The notes below the pieces were generated by a model. It was not told where the DNA came from and did no database searches. It saw nothing but the letters and a program-made list of their open reading frames with translations. A stretch of 64,000 nt of DNA. It comes from Streptomyces durmitorensis. GTDB lineage: Bacteria > Actinomycetota > Actinomycetes > Streptomycetales > Streptomycetaceae. Location of the stretch: contig NZ_CP097289.1 of the NCBI RefSeq assembly GCF_023498005.1, forward strand, positions 1,426,001 through 1,490,000. Reading direction: 5' to 3'. Below, one piece after another: positions 24,223-31,858 of this stretch; the first letter of the stretch is position 1, and every line of letters begins with the position of its first letter. The translations under genes were made by a program, and so were the position numbers.

Positions 24223-25401
24223 TCAGGTCAGGTCGAGGAAGCTCCACCGGGCGTCCGGCTCGGCGCCGCTGAGCCACTTGCCGCAGTTCTGGAGCACGAC
24301 CGGGCTCGACGTGATGTGCTGCGTGCCCGTGCCGAGGTCGCGCAGGAAGCGGTCCACCGGGCCGCGGCGGATCGCCGCCGAGCCGGCCCAGCGGTGCACG
24401 GTGCGGCCCACCTCGTACACGGTCGAGGTCGTGTGACTGAGCACGAGACGGATCAGGGTGTCCTGCTCCGTGTTCGTCAACTCGCCCTGGTCCAAGGCCT
24501 GTTCGACGTCCCGCCAGACGTCGTTCACCCAGGCCCGGGCCGCCCGGAGCCTGGCCTCCGCCGTCGCGTACTCGGCGTGGAACTGGGAGGTGTCGACCGC
24601 GGCGGCCCGCGAACCGGTCCGCGCCGCGGCGACCCGCTTCAGCTCGTCCAGGAGCCGCCGGCCGACGCCGAGGGCCCAGCCCGTGTGTCCGATCGCCGAC
24701 ATGTTGACCAGGCCGAGGCGGTAGACGGCTCCGCCGTTGACCGGGGTGTCCGTGGTCGCGACGTAGGTGTACTCGTGCGGTACGTACACATCGGTGCAGT
24801 GGTAGTCGATGCTGTGTGTCGCACGCAGCCCGAGCACGTCCCAGTTGCCGTCCAGGGTCACCTGCGCCTTCGGCATCGCAAGGACCCGCAGCTCACCGGT
24901 GTCCTCGACCTGGATCGCGCTGTGGATGTGGGTGGCGTGCGCCATCCCGGAGGCGAACTGCCATGCGCCGCTGACCCGGTAGCCGCCCTCCACGGGGACG
25001 GCCCGGCCGGGGCGCGTGCCGTGCCCGGAGAGCAGCGCGTACTTCCCGTTCGGCACGTCGGCGAACAGCTCGGCCGCCGCATCCCCGGCGAGGTACGCCG
25101 CCGTGGTCCCGGTCATCAGCTGCAACGCGAACATGGTCCACCCGGCCGAGGCGTCGTGGTAGCTCACCCGCTCCACCGTCTCGATCAGCTGCCGTGGCGC
25201 GAACTCGTACCCGCCCAGGCTCAACGGCAGCTCGGCCCGCACGATCCCCGTGTCGAGCAGTGCCCGCGCCGTGTCCTGTGGCAGCCTGCCCAACTCCTCG
25301 GCGGCATAGGCCCGTTCATCGAGCATCCCGCCGAGCGCGTCGATCCGCTCCAGCACCCCCGCCAGTTCCGCACTGACATGCAGCCGACCCTTGCCCCCCA
25401 T
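24223..25401 (-). CDS. ACAD-fold flavin-dependent monooxygenase (group D type)
   Basis: 392 residues with acyl-CoA dehydrogenase architecture but no dehydrogenase Glu in helix G (MSAIGHTGWALGVG) or at the C-terminal position. YEFAPRQLIETVERVSYHDASAGW and the GHGTRPGRA/GAWQFASGM segments are typical of two-component hydroxylases that use reduced FMN/FAD made by a separate reductase. The flavin reductase at 7111-7647 is the obvious candidate. It is the most upstream gene on the minus strand in the cluster; 186 bp separate it from metX, with only GGTCAGGTCA-type short repeats between. Confidence 0.85.
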   Translation of the reverse strand: MGGKGRLHVSAELAGVLERIDALGGMLDERAYAAEELGRLPQDTARALLDTGIVRAELPLSLGGYEFAPRQLIETVERVSYHDASAGWTMFALQLMTGTTAAYLAGDAAAELFADVPNGKYALLSGHGTRPGRAVPVEGGYRVSGAWQFASGMAHATHIHSAIQVEDTGELRVLAMPKAQVTLDGNWDVLGLRATHSIDYHCTDVYVPHEYTYVATTDTPVNGGAVYRLGLVNMSAIGHTGWALGVGRRLLDELKRVAAARTGSRAAAVDTSQFHAEYATAEARLRAARAWVNDVWRDVEQALDQGELTNTEQDTLIRLVLSHTTSTVYEVGRTVHRWAGSAAIRRGPVDRFLRDLGTGTQHITSSPVVLQNCGKWLSGAEPDARWSFLDLT

Positions 25402-25553
25402 GGAGCCCCTCCCCTTACGGGCTGTTTCCCGATCGTCTCACGCACGCCTCACGCACCCTCCGGGCGCGGCCTCGCCCGACGGCTCCCGTCAGAGCCCGCG
25501 CCCGGCCGTGCACCGGTAGCTCCCGGCTGAAGTACCAGTCGGCGGTTGCGGCC

Positions 25554-26555
25554 GTGGTCTGCGCAACGGAGCTGCTATCGGCACCGTTGATCCTCGTAGC
25601 GCTGGTGCCGGCACTGACGCTGTCAAGGGGTGTGGCGGATTGGCCGGAGCAGGGCTACGACGGATGGGTGCTGCTGGGCATGGTCACGCTCAGCCTGCTG
25701 CCGGTCATACGGCTGTTCTTGCAGACACTGAACGCCGGCAGCATCGAGGTGGCCGGGGTGTCACTCTCCTTCGCCGCGGCTTCGGAGTCCGCGGCAGAAG
25801 CAGTGCGCACCGCGACACTCACCGAGAACCTCGACACTCCCGAGGACATGCCGCTCGAGCGGACCTCGCTGCGGAGCATCCTCCGGGCGCTGCGACGAGC
25901 CCATGACAGCGAAGTCACGGTGGTCGATCTGCGGCAGGGCCAAACCTGGTGGGAGACCCGGCTGTTCATCCTCATCGCCGGGGCCGCGCGGCGGGACCGG
26001 ACGCAGGCCATCGCCTTCGTGGGCGAACGCAACGGAACGCCGGGCACCTTCCTGGGCTGGGCGCCGCCGTCCCGGCTGCTGGCCGCACATCTCAGGTCCG
26101 ATCCTCTGCTGAGCGCGGCCCATGAGCGGGCTCGCGCAAAGACCGCCGCCTGGCAGCTCGGCCAGCCCCTACCGAACCCCCATGCATCCGTTACCCCCTC
26201 CGTGATGCTCCCCTGGGGCACCAACCAGAGCCTGCCGCCGGTGGAGAACCAGACACCGGACCCGGCGTTCGCCTTCGAGTTGTACCTGCAGCAGAACCTG
26301 GACAGACCGTCACCGGAATCAGGCCGCCTCGTGACCATCCAGCGCCTGCGTGAGCTGTACGAGGTCTTTCTGGTGACAGACAGCATCGACGCCCAGACCC
26401 CGGACGACGCTTGGGCCGAGGTCGTCCTCACCGCCAGCCCGCGCCGCTTCTTCGCCGTCACCAAGGCAGGCAAATTCAAAGCGCTCATCCCACGAGATGC
26501 CCTGGTCGCCGCCTTGGTGACCCGCCTGGTGCGAGCCGAAGACAGCCCGAGCTGA
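25554..26555 (+). CDS. Hypothetical membrane-anchored protein, 333 aa
   Basis: I do not recognise this protein. Two hydrophobic segments lie at residues 5-24 and 42-62, followed by a soluble domain containing TVVDLRQGQTWWETRLFILIAGAARRD near residue 120 and FGAVTKAGKF-like sequence close to the end. The start is GTG at 25554, divergent from the monooxygenase by 152 bp. It directly abuts the left copy of the tRNA-Pro flanking repeat, so it may be the last gene before an integrated segment. Confidence 0.75.
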   Translation: MVCATELLSAPLILVALVPALTLSRGVADWPEQGYDGWVLLGMVTLSLLPVIRLFLQTLNAGSIEVAGVSLSFAAASESAAEAVRTATLTENLDTPEDMPLERTSLRSILRALRRAHDSEVTVVDLRQGQTWWETRLFILIAGAARRDRTQAIAFVGERNGTPGTFLGWAPPSRLLAAHLRSDPLLSAAHERARAKTAAWQLGQPLPNPHASVTPSVMLPWGTNQSLPPVENQTPDPAFAFELYLQQNLDRPSPESGRLVTIQRLRELYEVFLVTDSIDAQTPDDAWAEVVLTASPRRFFAVTKAGKFKALIPRDALVAALVTRLVRAEDSPS

Positions 26556-26660
26556 ACGGGGGGGCGAACATGGCGACCCCATGCCTCACACACCAGACCC
26601 GGCGACAGTGACGCCCCGTGGGAACGACCCCCTGCTCCCGAACCCGCTCCCCAACACGAA

Positions 26661-26688
26661 GCAGGGGCCACCCGAAGATGGCCCCTAC
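26661..26688 (-). terminator. Duplicate of the tRNA-Pro terminator hairpin
   Basis: Arms 26661-26672 and 26677-26688 around a CGAA (UUCG on the minus strand) tetraloop. It is the counterpart of the hairpin downstream of the intact tRNA-Pro at 30120-30147, carried along in the duplicated attachment region. Confidence 0.7.
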
Positions 26689-26736
26689 CTGCGACGTTTC
26701 CGTCGGGACGACAGGATTTGAACCTGCGACCCCTTG
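26682..26736. repeat. Left attachment-site-like direct repeat (55 bp perfect)
   Basis: Identical over 55 bp to 30141-30195. The repeat covers the 3' half of tRNA-Pro through the anticodon-loop region plus its downstream flank. Weaker similarity continues left to about 26557, matching 29941 onward. Such duplications mark the ends of elements that integrate into tRNA 3' ends. Confidence 0.85.
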
Positions 26737-26752
26737 CCCCCCAGTCATGTGC
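26703..26752 (-). pseudogene. Truncated tRNA-Pro 3' fragment
   Basis: The minus strand matches the intact tRNA-Pro from the discriminator base through the T arm and anticodon stem-loop, with one substitution and one base shift, then diverges upstream of the GCAC at the end of the D arm. No D arm or 5' acceptor strand follows, so it cannot fold as a tRNA. Confidence 0.82.
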
Positions 26753-27078
26753 ACGATTCTGCTTCGGAGTTCTGAAGCTCAGTTGGCACCCGTACGACGC
26801 CATACGCGGAAGTACAGCATCGCTGGGCCCCTACCGACGGCTCCCCTGCCCTGCCGAGCTTCGCGGCAAGTCAGAGGCCTCATGGAGTGGAGCGGGGCGA
26901 GACTCGAACCTCTCCGTCTCACACCCGCCAATCTAGAGTCGAGCGGGACTAGAGGTTCTCCTGCATCGTCGCCAGGAACGCCGAGACCGTCGAACGCCAG
27001 GCGGATTCCGGGATTACGCGCAGAACCACGCCGCGGCGGCGGGCCGGGCTCGGCAGGAGCCGCACCTGCTAAGCAGCG
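26753..27078. other. Non-coding stretch inside the accessory segment
   Basis: No supported gene. The stretch has mixed base composition. At about 26884-26945 the minus strand has a GGTTCGAGTC T-loop-like element, but the expected T stem and acceptor do not pair, so it is at most a decayed tRNA remnant. Confidence 0.5.
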
Positions 27079-27600
27079 TCACGGGAGTTCGTCGGATATC
27101 CGGTCGAGCTTGGCGCCGCCTGCCGTCAGGTAGGCCGTAGCACTCGTATAGTCCCCCGCAACGCAGTAGGAGAACGCCAGTTGAAAGTCGTCGAGCGCGG
27201 CGTCCCAAAGTTCTGCGTTCGACGGCAGCGGATCGGCGCTCTGCAACTTGGTGACGTCGTCCAGCCCGCCGCGGCACTGGGCGGTCAGCTCCATTACGTC
27301 GCTAGCGCCAGCGGCCGTGGAGACACTGTCCAGGTGGTCTTGGAGCGACTGGAACTCGGGCCCCACGCTGGTGAACCAGGCGGCGTTCTCCTCCGCCGGT
27401 GAGGTGGTCTCCGGCGTGGTCTCTTCCTGAGACGTGGTGGGCGGCGGCGAGGACCCGGCTTCCTCTGATCCACAGCCGGCCAAGCCCAGAACACCCGCAG
27501 CGGCGACGCCCGCTATCGCAGCAGCCACGCGGCGGCCCCTGCCCCAGTGGGCTACAACACCACGCTGTCGATGCTGCCGCTCTTCACACGCACGGGACAC
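27079..27600 (-). CDS. Putative secreted lipoprotein
   Basis: About 173 residues with an Arg-rich n-region (HWGRGRR), a hydrophobic run VAAAIAGVAAAGVLGLAGCG and a lipobox LAGC, then a Ser/Thr/Pro/Glu linker and a helical domain (FQSLQDHLDSVSTAAG, LWDAALDDFQLAFSYC). Export and lipid anchoring are predicted from these features; function is unknown. The start is uncertain: GTG at 27600 gives a normal signal peptide, GTG at 27528 would lack the basic n-region, and an extension to 27684 is also open. Confidence 0.72.
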   Translation of the reverse strand: MSRACEERQHRQRGVVAHWGRGRRVAAAIAGVAAAGVLGLAGCGSEEAGSSPPPTTSQEETTPETTSPAEENAAWFTSVGPEFQSLQDHLDSVSTAAGASDVMELTAQCRGGLDDVTKLQSADPLPSNAELWDAALDDFQLAFSYCVAGDYTSATAYLTAGGAKLDRISDELP

Positions 27601-27984
27601 GCTGATCACGGGCTTTCGCGCTACTGCATGGAAACAGGCGTCATAGGTGCCCCTCCACTTACCAGTGTGGTCCCCTGACACCACATCCGCGCGGGCGGAG
27701 ACATCGAGTGCTCGTGACCACTCAACCTTGACGAGCCGTGCGCTCCTGGCTGTGCGTCGAAGTCGTGCGTAACCATGCGCTCGATCGCGGGACTTGTGGG
27801 GCGACGGACGTCGCCTACCTTGGCGTTCTCGCGTATGGGCAGGTTGCTAAGCCCTGCCCGGCTGTCGTCGGCGTCGACGGCAGCTGTGTCGACTGCAGTA
27901 ACGCGCTATACACCTCCATTGCGTGTAATGTTAACCATGTATCGACAGTGGAGACTGCCTCGCCTCATCTAGGAGGTCAGGCTC
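27601..27984. other. Intergenic gap between divergent small genes
   Basis: Holds the divergent promoters of the lipoprotein and small membrane-protein genes. Composition is less GC-rich than the flanking backbone, for example around 27905-27945. AGGAGG at about 27970-27975 is the ribosome-binding site of the downstream gene. I see no other gene or repeat. Confidence 0.45.
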
Positions 27985-28329
27985 ATGACAGATACACCCT
28001 CCCCGCAATGGGGACCACGCCCTGAGGGCGACCCCCTGCACCCCGCTCCGGATGTCGTCAAGAACAAAAAGCCCCACCGGGTCTTCCTGTGGATCTTCCT
28101 CGCAGTGCAGGCGTTGTTCCTGATCTGGATCATCACAGGCGTGAACAGCGCCAGCGACGACCCCTCCTGCGAAGGCCTTGCTGGCGACGCACTCAAGCTC
28201 TGTCAGGACGCGGGGGATGTCGGAACCACGATCGGCGTCGGCCTCATCATCGGCCTCTGGGCGGCCGTGGACATCATCCTCGGCGTTACCTACGGCATCT
28301 ACCGGCTCAGTCGTAGGCCACGATCGTAA
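27985..28329 (+). CDS. Small membrane protein, 114 aa
   Basis: Two membrane segments, HRVFLWIFLAVQALFLIWII (about residues 31-50) and GVGLIIGLWAAVDIILGVTY (about 84-103), joined by an external loop with two Cys (DPSCEGLAGDALKLCQD). Pro-rich cytoplasmic N-terminus and a basic C-terminus. AGGAGG about 9 bases upstream of the ATG supports the start. Function unknown; located within the tRNA-flanked accessory segment. Confidence 0.82.
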   Translation: MTDTPSPQWGPRPEGDPLHPAPDVVKNKKPHRVFLWIFLAVQALFLIWIITGVNSASDDPSCEGLAGDALKLCQDAGDVGTTIGVGLIIGLWAAVDIILGVTYGIYRLSRRPRS

Positions 28330-28407
28330 TGAAGCTCCCAGGGAGGCGCAGGTTGGCGCAACATCACTGAGGATCCAGGATATTCGAAGTGCCGCCCTCG
28401 ACACTGC

Positions 28408-28668
28408 GTCTGCTGAGAATGCCATCTACGCAGCTCAGAAGCGTCTGCGACGGTGCGGCAGAATGAGCAGTTGTGCTGCTGCGTCTAGTCTGCTTGACCG
28501 TCACCAACCTGTTCGGCGCGCTGCGGTTGCTGCCGGTGAGCGACCGCGACAAGGTCACGGAGATCCTCGCCCTGCGCCACCAGCTCACCGTCCTTGAGCG
28601 ACAACTCGGCGCGGACCAGGTTAAGCGCTTGCTCCGGAAGACCGGGTGCTTCTTGCCGCTTTGGTGCC
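28408..28668 (+). mobile_element. 5' remnant of an IS element, interrupted by a related IS
   Basis: The left inverted-repeat-like end (28408-28437) and the first 60 codons of a transposase are present, then the sequence is broken where the next IS starts at 28669. It is a diverged relative of that IS. Confidence 0.75.
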
Positions 28669-28730
28669 TGCGCCTGCCGAAAATGTCATCCATGCAGCCC
28701 GGAAGCCTGGTCAGTGGTGCGGCAGGATGA
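28473..28730 (+). pseudogene. Truncated transposase N-terminus
   Basis: Starts at GTG 28473 with LLRLVCLTVTNLFGALRLL and SDRDKVTEILALRHQLTVLE, matching the N-terminus of the intact transposase next to it. The reading frame then runs out of homology at about residue 65 and into the left end of the next IS. It lacks the whole DDE domain. Confidence 0.8.
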
Positions 28731-29861
28731 GTATTTGTACTGCTTCGTCTCGCCTACCTGACCATCACCAACACGTTCGCCGCACTGCGACTGCTGTCGA
28801 TGAGCGACCGCGACAAGGACGCGGAGATCCTCGCCCTGCGCCACCAACTCACTGTCCTCGAACGGCAGGTCGGAGCAGAGCGGGCGAAGCTCGCTCCGGA
28901 AGACCGAGCGTTCCTTGCCGCTCTGCTGGCGCCTCTGCCCCGTCCAGTCCTGCGGCGGTTACGTTTACTGGTTCGGCCTGACACCGTGCTGCGCTGGCAT
29001 CGCGACCTGATCAAACGGCACCACGCCCGCCCCTGTCGGCCGAAGAAGCCCGGACGACCGCCCACGGTCCACTCGATCCGCAGACTGGTCCTGCGTCTGG
29101 TCCGTGAGAATCCATCGTGGGGCTATCGCAGGGTGCACGGCGAACTCACCACGCTCGGCATCAAGGTCGCCGCCTCCACCGTCTGGGAGATCCTCACCTC
29201 CGAGGGCATAGATCCGGCGCCCGACCGGGCCGCCACCACCTGGGCCGATTTCCTACGCTCGCAGGCCGACGCCCTGATGGCCTGCGACTTCATCGAGACG
29301 GTGACTTTGACCGGTCAGCGTCAGTACATCCTCGCCGTCATCGAACACGTCACCCGGCGCATCCGGATCCTCGGCACCACAGCCCACCCCACCGCGGCCT
29401 GGGTCTGTCAAGCCGCCCGCAATCTGGCCATGGACCTGACGGACGCCCAAGCCACCCACGCGTACTTGGTCCGGGACCGGGACGCGAAGTACCCCGCCCT
29501 CTCCGATGAAATCCTGTGCAACGCAGGCATCCAAGTCGTGCGCACCGGCGTCCGGATACCGCGCATGAACGCCATCATGGAACGCTGGGTCCAAACCTGC
29601 CGCCACGAACTCCTGGACCGCACCCTCATCTGGAACGAGCGCCATCTACGCCACGCGCTCCACCAGTTCGAACTGCACTACAACACCCACCGGCCCCACC
29701 AGGCGATAGACCAGGCAGCACCCCTGCGCGCCGTTCCCGCACCACTCCCCCACGCACAAATCACCCAACTGACAGTGCGCCGGAGAGACCGCCTCGGCGG
29801 AGTCCTCCACGAGTACCAGCATGCCGCCTGAGCTGCGCGGATGGAGTTTTCGGCAGGCGCA
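28669..29861 (+). mobile_element. IS element, IS3/IS481-like DDE family, about 1.19 kb
   Basis: Imperfect terminal inverted repeats are visible: left 28669-28698 and right 29832-29861 share TGCGCCTGCCGAAAA and the outer CATCC..GCAGC blocks. A single transposase fills the element. It is inserted inside the remnant of a related element. I could not identify a clear target-site duplication. Confidence 0.8.
28800..29831 (+). CDS. Transposase, integrase-core (DDE) family
   Basis: 343-residue transposase: an N-terminal HTH-type region (ILALRHQLTVLERQ), a central HTH_21-like segment (ENPSWGYRRVHGELTTLG), and the rve catalytic core with Asp in MACDFIETV, Asp in YLVRDRDAKY and Glu in NAIMERWVQ, ending in YNTHRPHQAI. 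All three acidic residues are present. The older copy beside it starts at a GTG 60 bases earlier relative to this frame; here that codon is GTA, so translation probably begins at ATG 28800 and the first 20 residues are lost. Confidence 0.9.
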   Translation: MSDRDKDAEILALRHQLTVLERQVGAERAKLAPEDRAFLAALLAPLPRPVLRRLRLLVRPDTVLRWHRDLIKRHHARPCRPKKPGRPPTVHSIRRLVLRLVRENPSWGYRRVHGELTTLGIKVAASTVWEILTSEGIDPAPDRAATTWADFLRSQADALMACDFIETVTLTGQRQYILAVIEHVTRRIRILGTTAHPTAAWVCQAARNLAMDLTDAQATHAYLVRDRDAKYPALSDEILCNAGIQVVRTGVRIPRMNAIMERWVQTCRHELLDRTLIWNERHLRHALHQFELHYNTHRPHQAIDQAAPLRAVPAPLPHAQITQLTVRRRDRLGGVLHEYQHAA

Positions 29862-30119
29862 GAGCCCCCGCAGACATGGGGTCGGTACAAGCCGTCAAGG
29901 GGTCCAGTGGGAGCACGGCCCCATGACGAGAATTCGGACAAGGGGGCGAACAGCGCGACCCCTTGCCTCGTCCACCAGACCGGGCAGCGGAGACGCTCCC
30001 TGGGAGCGACCGGATCGGGTGGCCAGCCGTCGACCCCCGGTTGACGTCGCTCCCAGACTCCCGCTCCCTGGGAGCGCAGGGAGCCGCTCCCCGCTCCCAG
30101 AATTGCTCCCAAACACGAA
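29862..30119. other. Repeat-rich non-coding flank of tRNA-Pro
   Basis: No supported gene. The first part of the tRNA flank (29941-30011) is an imperfect copy of 26557-26628. Repeated CTCCCTGGGAGCG and GCTCCCA units occur at about 29996-30110 and can form small hairpins. Confidence 0.55.
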
Positions 30120-30140
30120 GTAGGGGCCACCCGAAGGTGA

Positions 30141-30147
<7 letters not shown>
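30120..30147 (-). terminator. tRNA-Pro terminator hairpin with UUCG loop
   Basis: On the minus strand, 12-base arms with one G-U pair close a C(UUCG)G tetraloop, 14 bases past the tRNA 3' end. Confidence 0.82.
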
Positions 30148-30235
<88 letters not shown>

Positions 30236-30343
30236 ATGCGCGTGTCTCGCGGTGTTCTGCGTGATCGCGCAAACAGAACTTTACCCCACGTTCGGGGGTG
30301 GTCCGCTCCCCCCTCCGGACACCCGGCGAGGGACAATCGCCGT

Positions 30344-30853
30344 ATGAGCACCGCACCTCGACCCGATGACCGTGGCCGTGACCGTGACGCCGAAGGGCGG
30401 GCCCGCAATGCGCGGCCGCGTGATGGGCTCGGGCGGCCGTTGCCGTACGGCACCGAAGGTGTGGAGCGGCAGCCCGAAGGCGTCACGCGTACGCCCGAGG
30501 AGACGGTCGCTCAGGCGCAGGCCCTGCTCGACGCGGGGCGGCCCTTTCACGCGCACGAGGTCTTCGAGGACGCCTGGAAGTCGGGGCCCGAGGACGAGCG
30601 TGACCTGTGGAAGGGGCTCGCGCAGCTGGCCGTTGGGCTGACCCACTCGGCCCGCGGCAACCTCACGGGCGGGGCGCGGCTGCTGCTCAGGGGGGCGAGC
30701 GCCATCGGCACGGGGAAGTGGGGACAGCGGCCCCACGGGATCGATGTGGACGGACTCGTCGTGTGGGCGCGGCAGTTGGCTCAGGCTCTAGATGGGGGCC
30801 GGTCGACGGTGGACGCTGCCGAGCACGCGCCTCGGCTGCGTGGGAGTGCGTAG
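30344..30853 (+). CDS. DUF309 domain protein
   Basis: 169 residues. The DUF309 signature is clear: ALLDAGRPFHAHEVFEDAWK, then DLWKGLAQLAVGLTHSARGN and ARLLLRGASA. This all-helical family is of unknown biochemical function. The first 45 residues are polar and Arg-rich. The ATG at 30344 follows GCGAGGG; an upstream frame extends into the tRNA and is not credible. First backbone gene to the right of the integration site. Confidence 0.88.
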   Translation: MSTAPRPDDRGRDRDAEGRARNARPRDGLGRPLPYGTEGVERQPEGVTRTPEETVAQAQALLDAGRPFHAHEVFEDAWKSGPEDERDLWKGLAQLAVGLTHSARGNLTGGARLLLRGASAIGTGKWGQRPHGIDVDGLVVWARQLAQALDGGRSTVDAAEHAPRLRGSA

Positions 30854-30925
30854 CCACCCGCCGGTCACGCGGATGCGCCCCGCCCGGGGGACAAGCCCGG
30901 CAACCCCGTACGGCAGACTCTCAGG

Positions 30926-31768
30926 GTGCGAAAGATCCATGTCATCGGTATCGGCGCGGGCGACCCCGACCAGTTGACCCTGCAAGCCGTCAAGGCCATG
31001 AAGAGCACCGACGTGTTCTTCATCCTCGACAAGGGCGAGGAGAAGGACGACCTCGTGCGGCTGCGGCGTGAGCTCCTCGACGCGCACTGTGCCGACGGCA
31101 CCTTCCGCGTGGTCGAGGCGCGGGACCCCGCGCGCGACAGGAAGGCGGGCGGCGCGGACTACTCCCCCGCCGTCGTGGGCTGGCGCAGCCGCCGTGCCGA
31201 GATCTATGAGCGGCTCGTCGCCGATGAGCTGGGTGAGGACGAGTGCGGGGCCTTCCTCGTGTGGGGGGACCCCTCCCTTTACGACGGCACCCTCGGGGTT
31301 CTGGAGGAAGTCCTCGACCGGGGTGCGGTGGCCTTCTCGTACGACGTCGTGCCCGGGATCAGCAGTGTCTCCTCGCTCGCCGCGAGGCACCGCACCGGCC
31401 TGAACCGTGTCGGGCGCCCCGTGCAGATCACCACCGGGCGTCGCCTCGCCGACCGCGGGTTTCCCGAGGGCGTCGACGATGTCGTGGTCATGCTCGATGC
31501 CCATCAGGCCTTCCTGCAGTACCAGAGCAGTACAGACGGTGGCGTGGGTGGTGTGAGTGGTGTGGGTGGTGTGGGTGGTGTGGGTGGTGTGGGTGACATG
31601 GGTGGCATGTATGTCTATTGGGGGGCCTATGTCGGGACCGCCGACGAGATCCTCGTTTCCGGGCCCCTCGACGAAGCCGCTCCCCGCATCGAGGCACTCC
31701 GGGCCGAGGCGCGCGAGCGCAAGGGGTGGATCATGGACACCTATCTGCTCCGCCGCAACCTGGACTGA
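30926..31768 (+). CDS. cobF: Precorrin-6A synthase (deacetylating)
   Basis: 280-residue SAM-dependent methyltransferase of the aerobic cobalamin route, methylating precorrin-5 at C-1 with loss of acetate. HVIGIGAGDPDQLTLQAV is the N-terminal glycine motif of tetrapyrrole methylases; LVWGDPSLYDGTLGVLEEV and YDVVPGISSVSSLAARH are conserved CobF segments. Residues 205-228 are a Gly-Val repeat absent from the family as I know it. B12 supply is relevant to the mutase at 2702-4587, but no B12 neighbour lies beside it. Confidence 0.93.
   Translation: MRKIHVIGIGAGDPDQLTLQAVKAMKSTDVFFILDKGEEKDDLVRLRRELLDAHCADGTFRVVEARDPARDRKAGGADYSPAVVGWRSRRAEIYERLVADELGEDECGAFLVWGDPSLYDGTLGVLEEVLDRGAVAFSYDVVPGISSVSSLAARHRTGLNRVGRPVQITTGRRLADRGFPEGVDDVVVMLDAHQAFLQYQSSTDGGVGGVSGVGGVGGVGGVGDMGGMYVYWGAYVGTADEILVSGPLDEAAPRIEALRAEARERKGWIMDTYLLRRNLD
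31538..31608 (+). repeat. GGTGTG-type tandem repeat inside cobF
   Basis: Repeats of GGTGTGGGT encode alternating Gly-Gly-Val. The repeat length is a multiple of three overall, so the frame is kept. Confidence 0.85.
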
Positions 31769-31858
31769 CCGCCCCCACCCCCCTTAACCACCGGCAGCCG
31801 TCACCGGACCGGACCGGCCCCGCATGCACACGCCCAGGCGCGGTGTGAGGGTGACCGT

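Noticed and set aside
1..25401. Modular PKS or NRPS megasynthase
   Set aside because: The only assembly-line parts are free-standing (one A domain, two free carriers, one fused carrier, TEII); no condensation, ketosynthase or acyltransferase domains are encoded here.
26884..26945. Second tRNA gene on the minus strand
   Set aside because: A GGTTCGAGTC T-loop-like string is present, but its T stem does not pair and no acceptor or anticodon arm follows.
26618..27133. 171-codon plus-strand reading frame
   Set aside because: It reads through the truncated tRNA copy and antisense to the lipoprotein end, with Arg/Pro/Ser-rich composition and no ribosome site.
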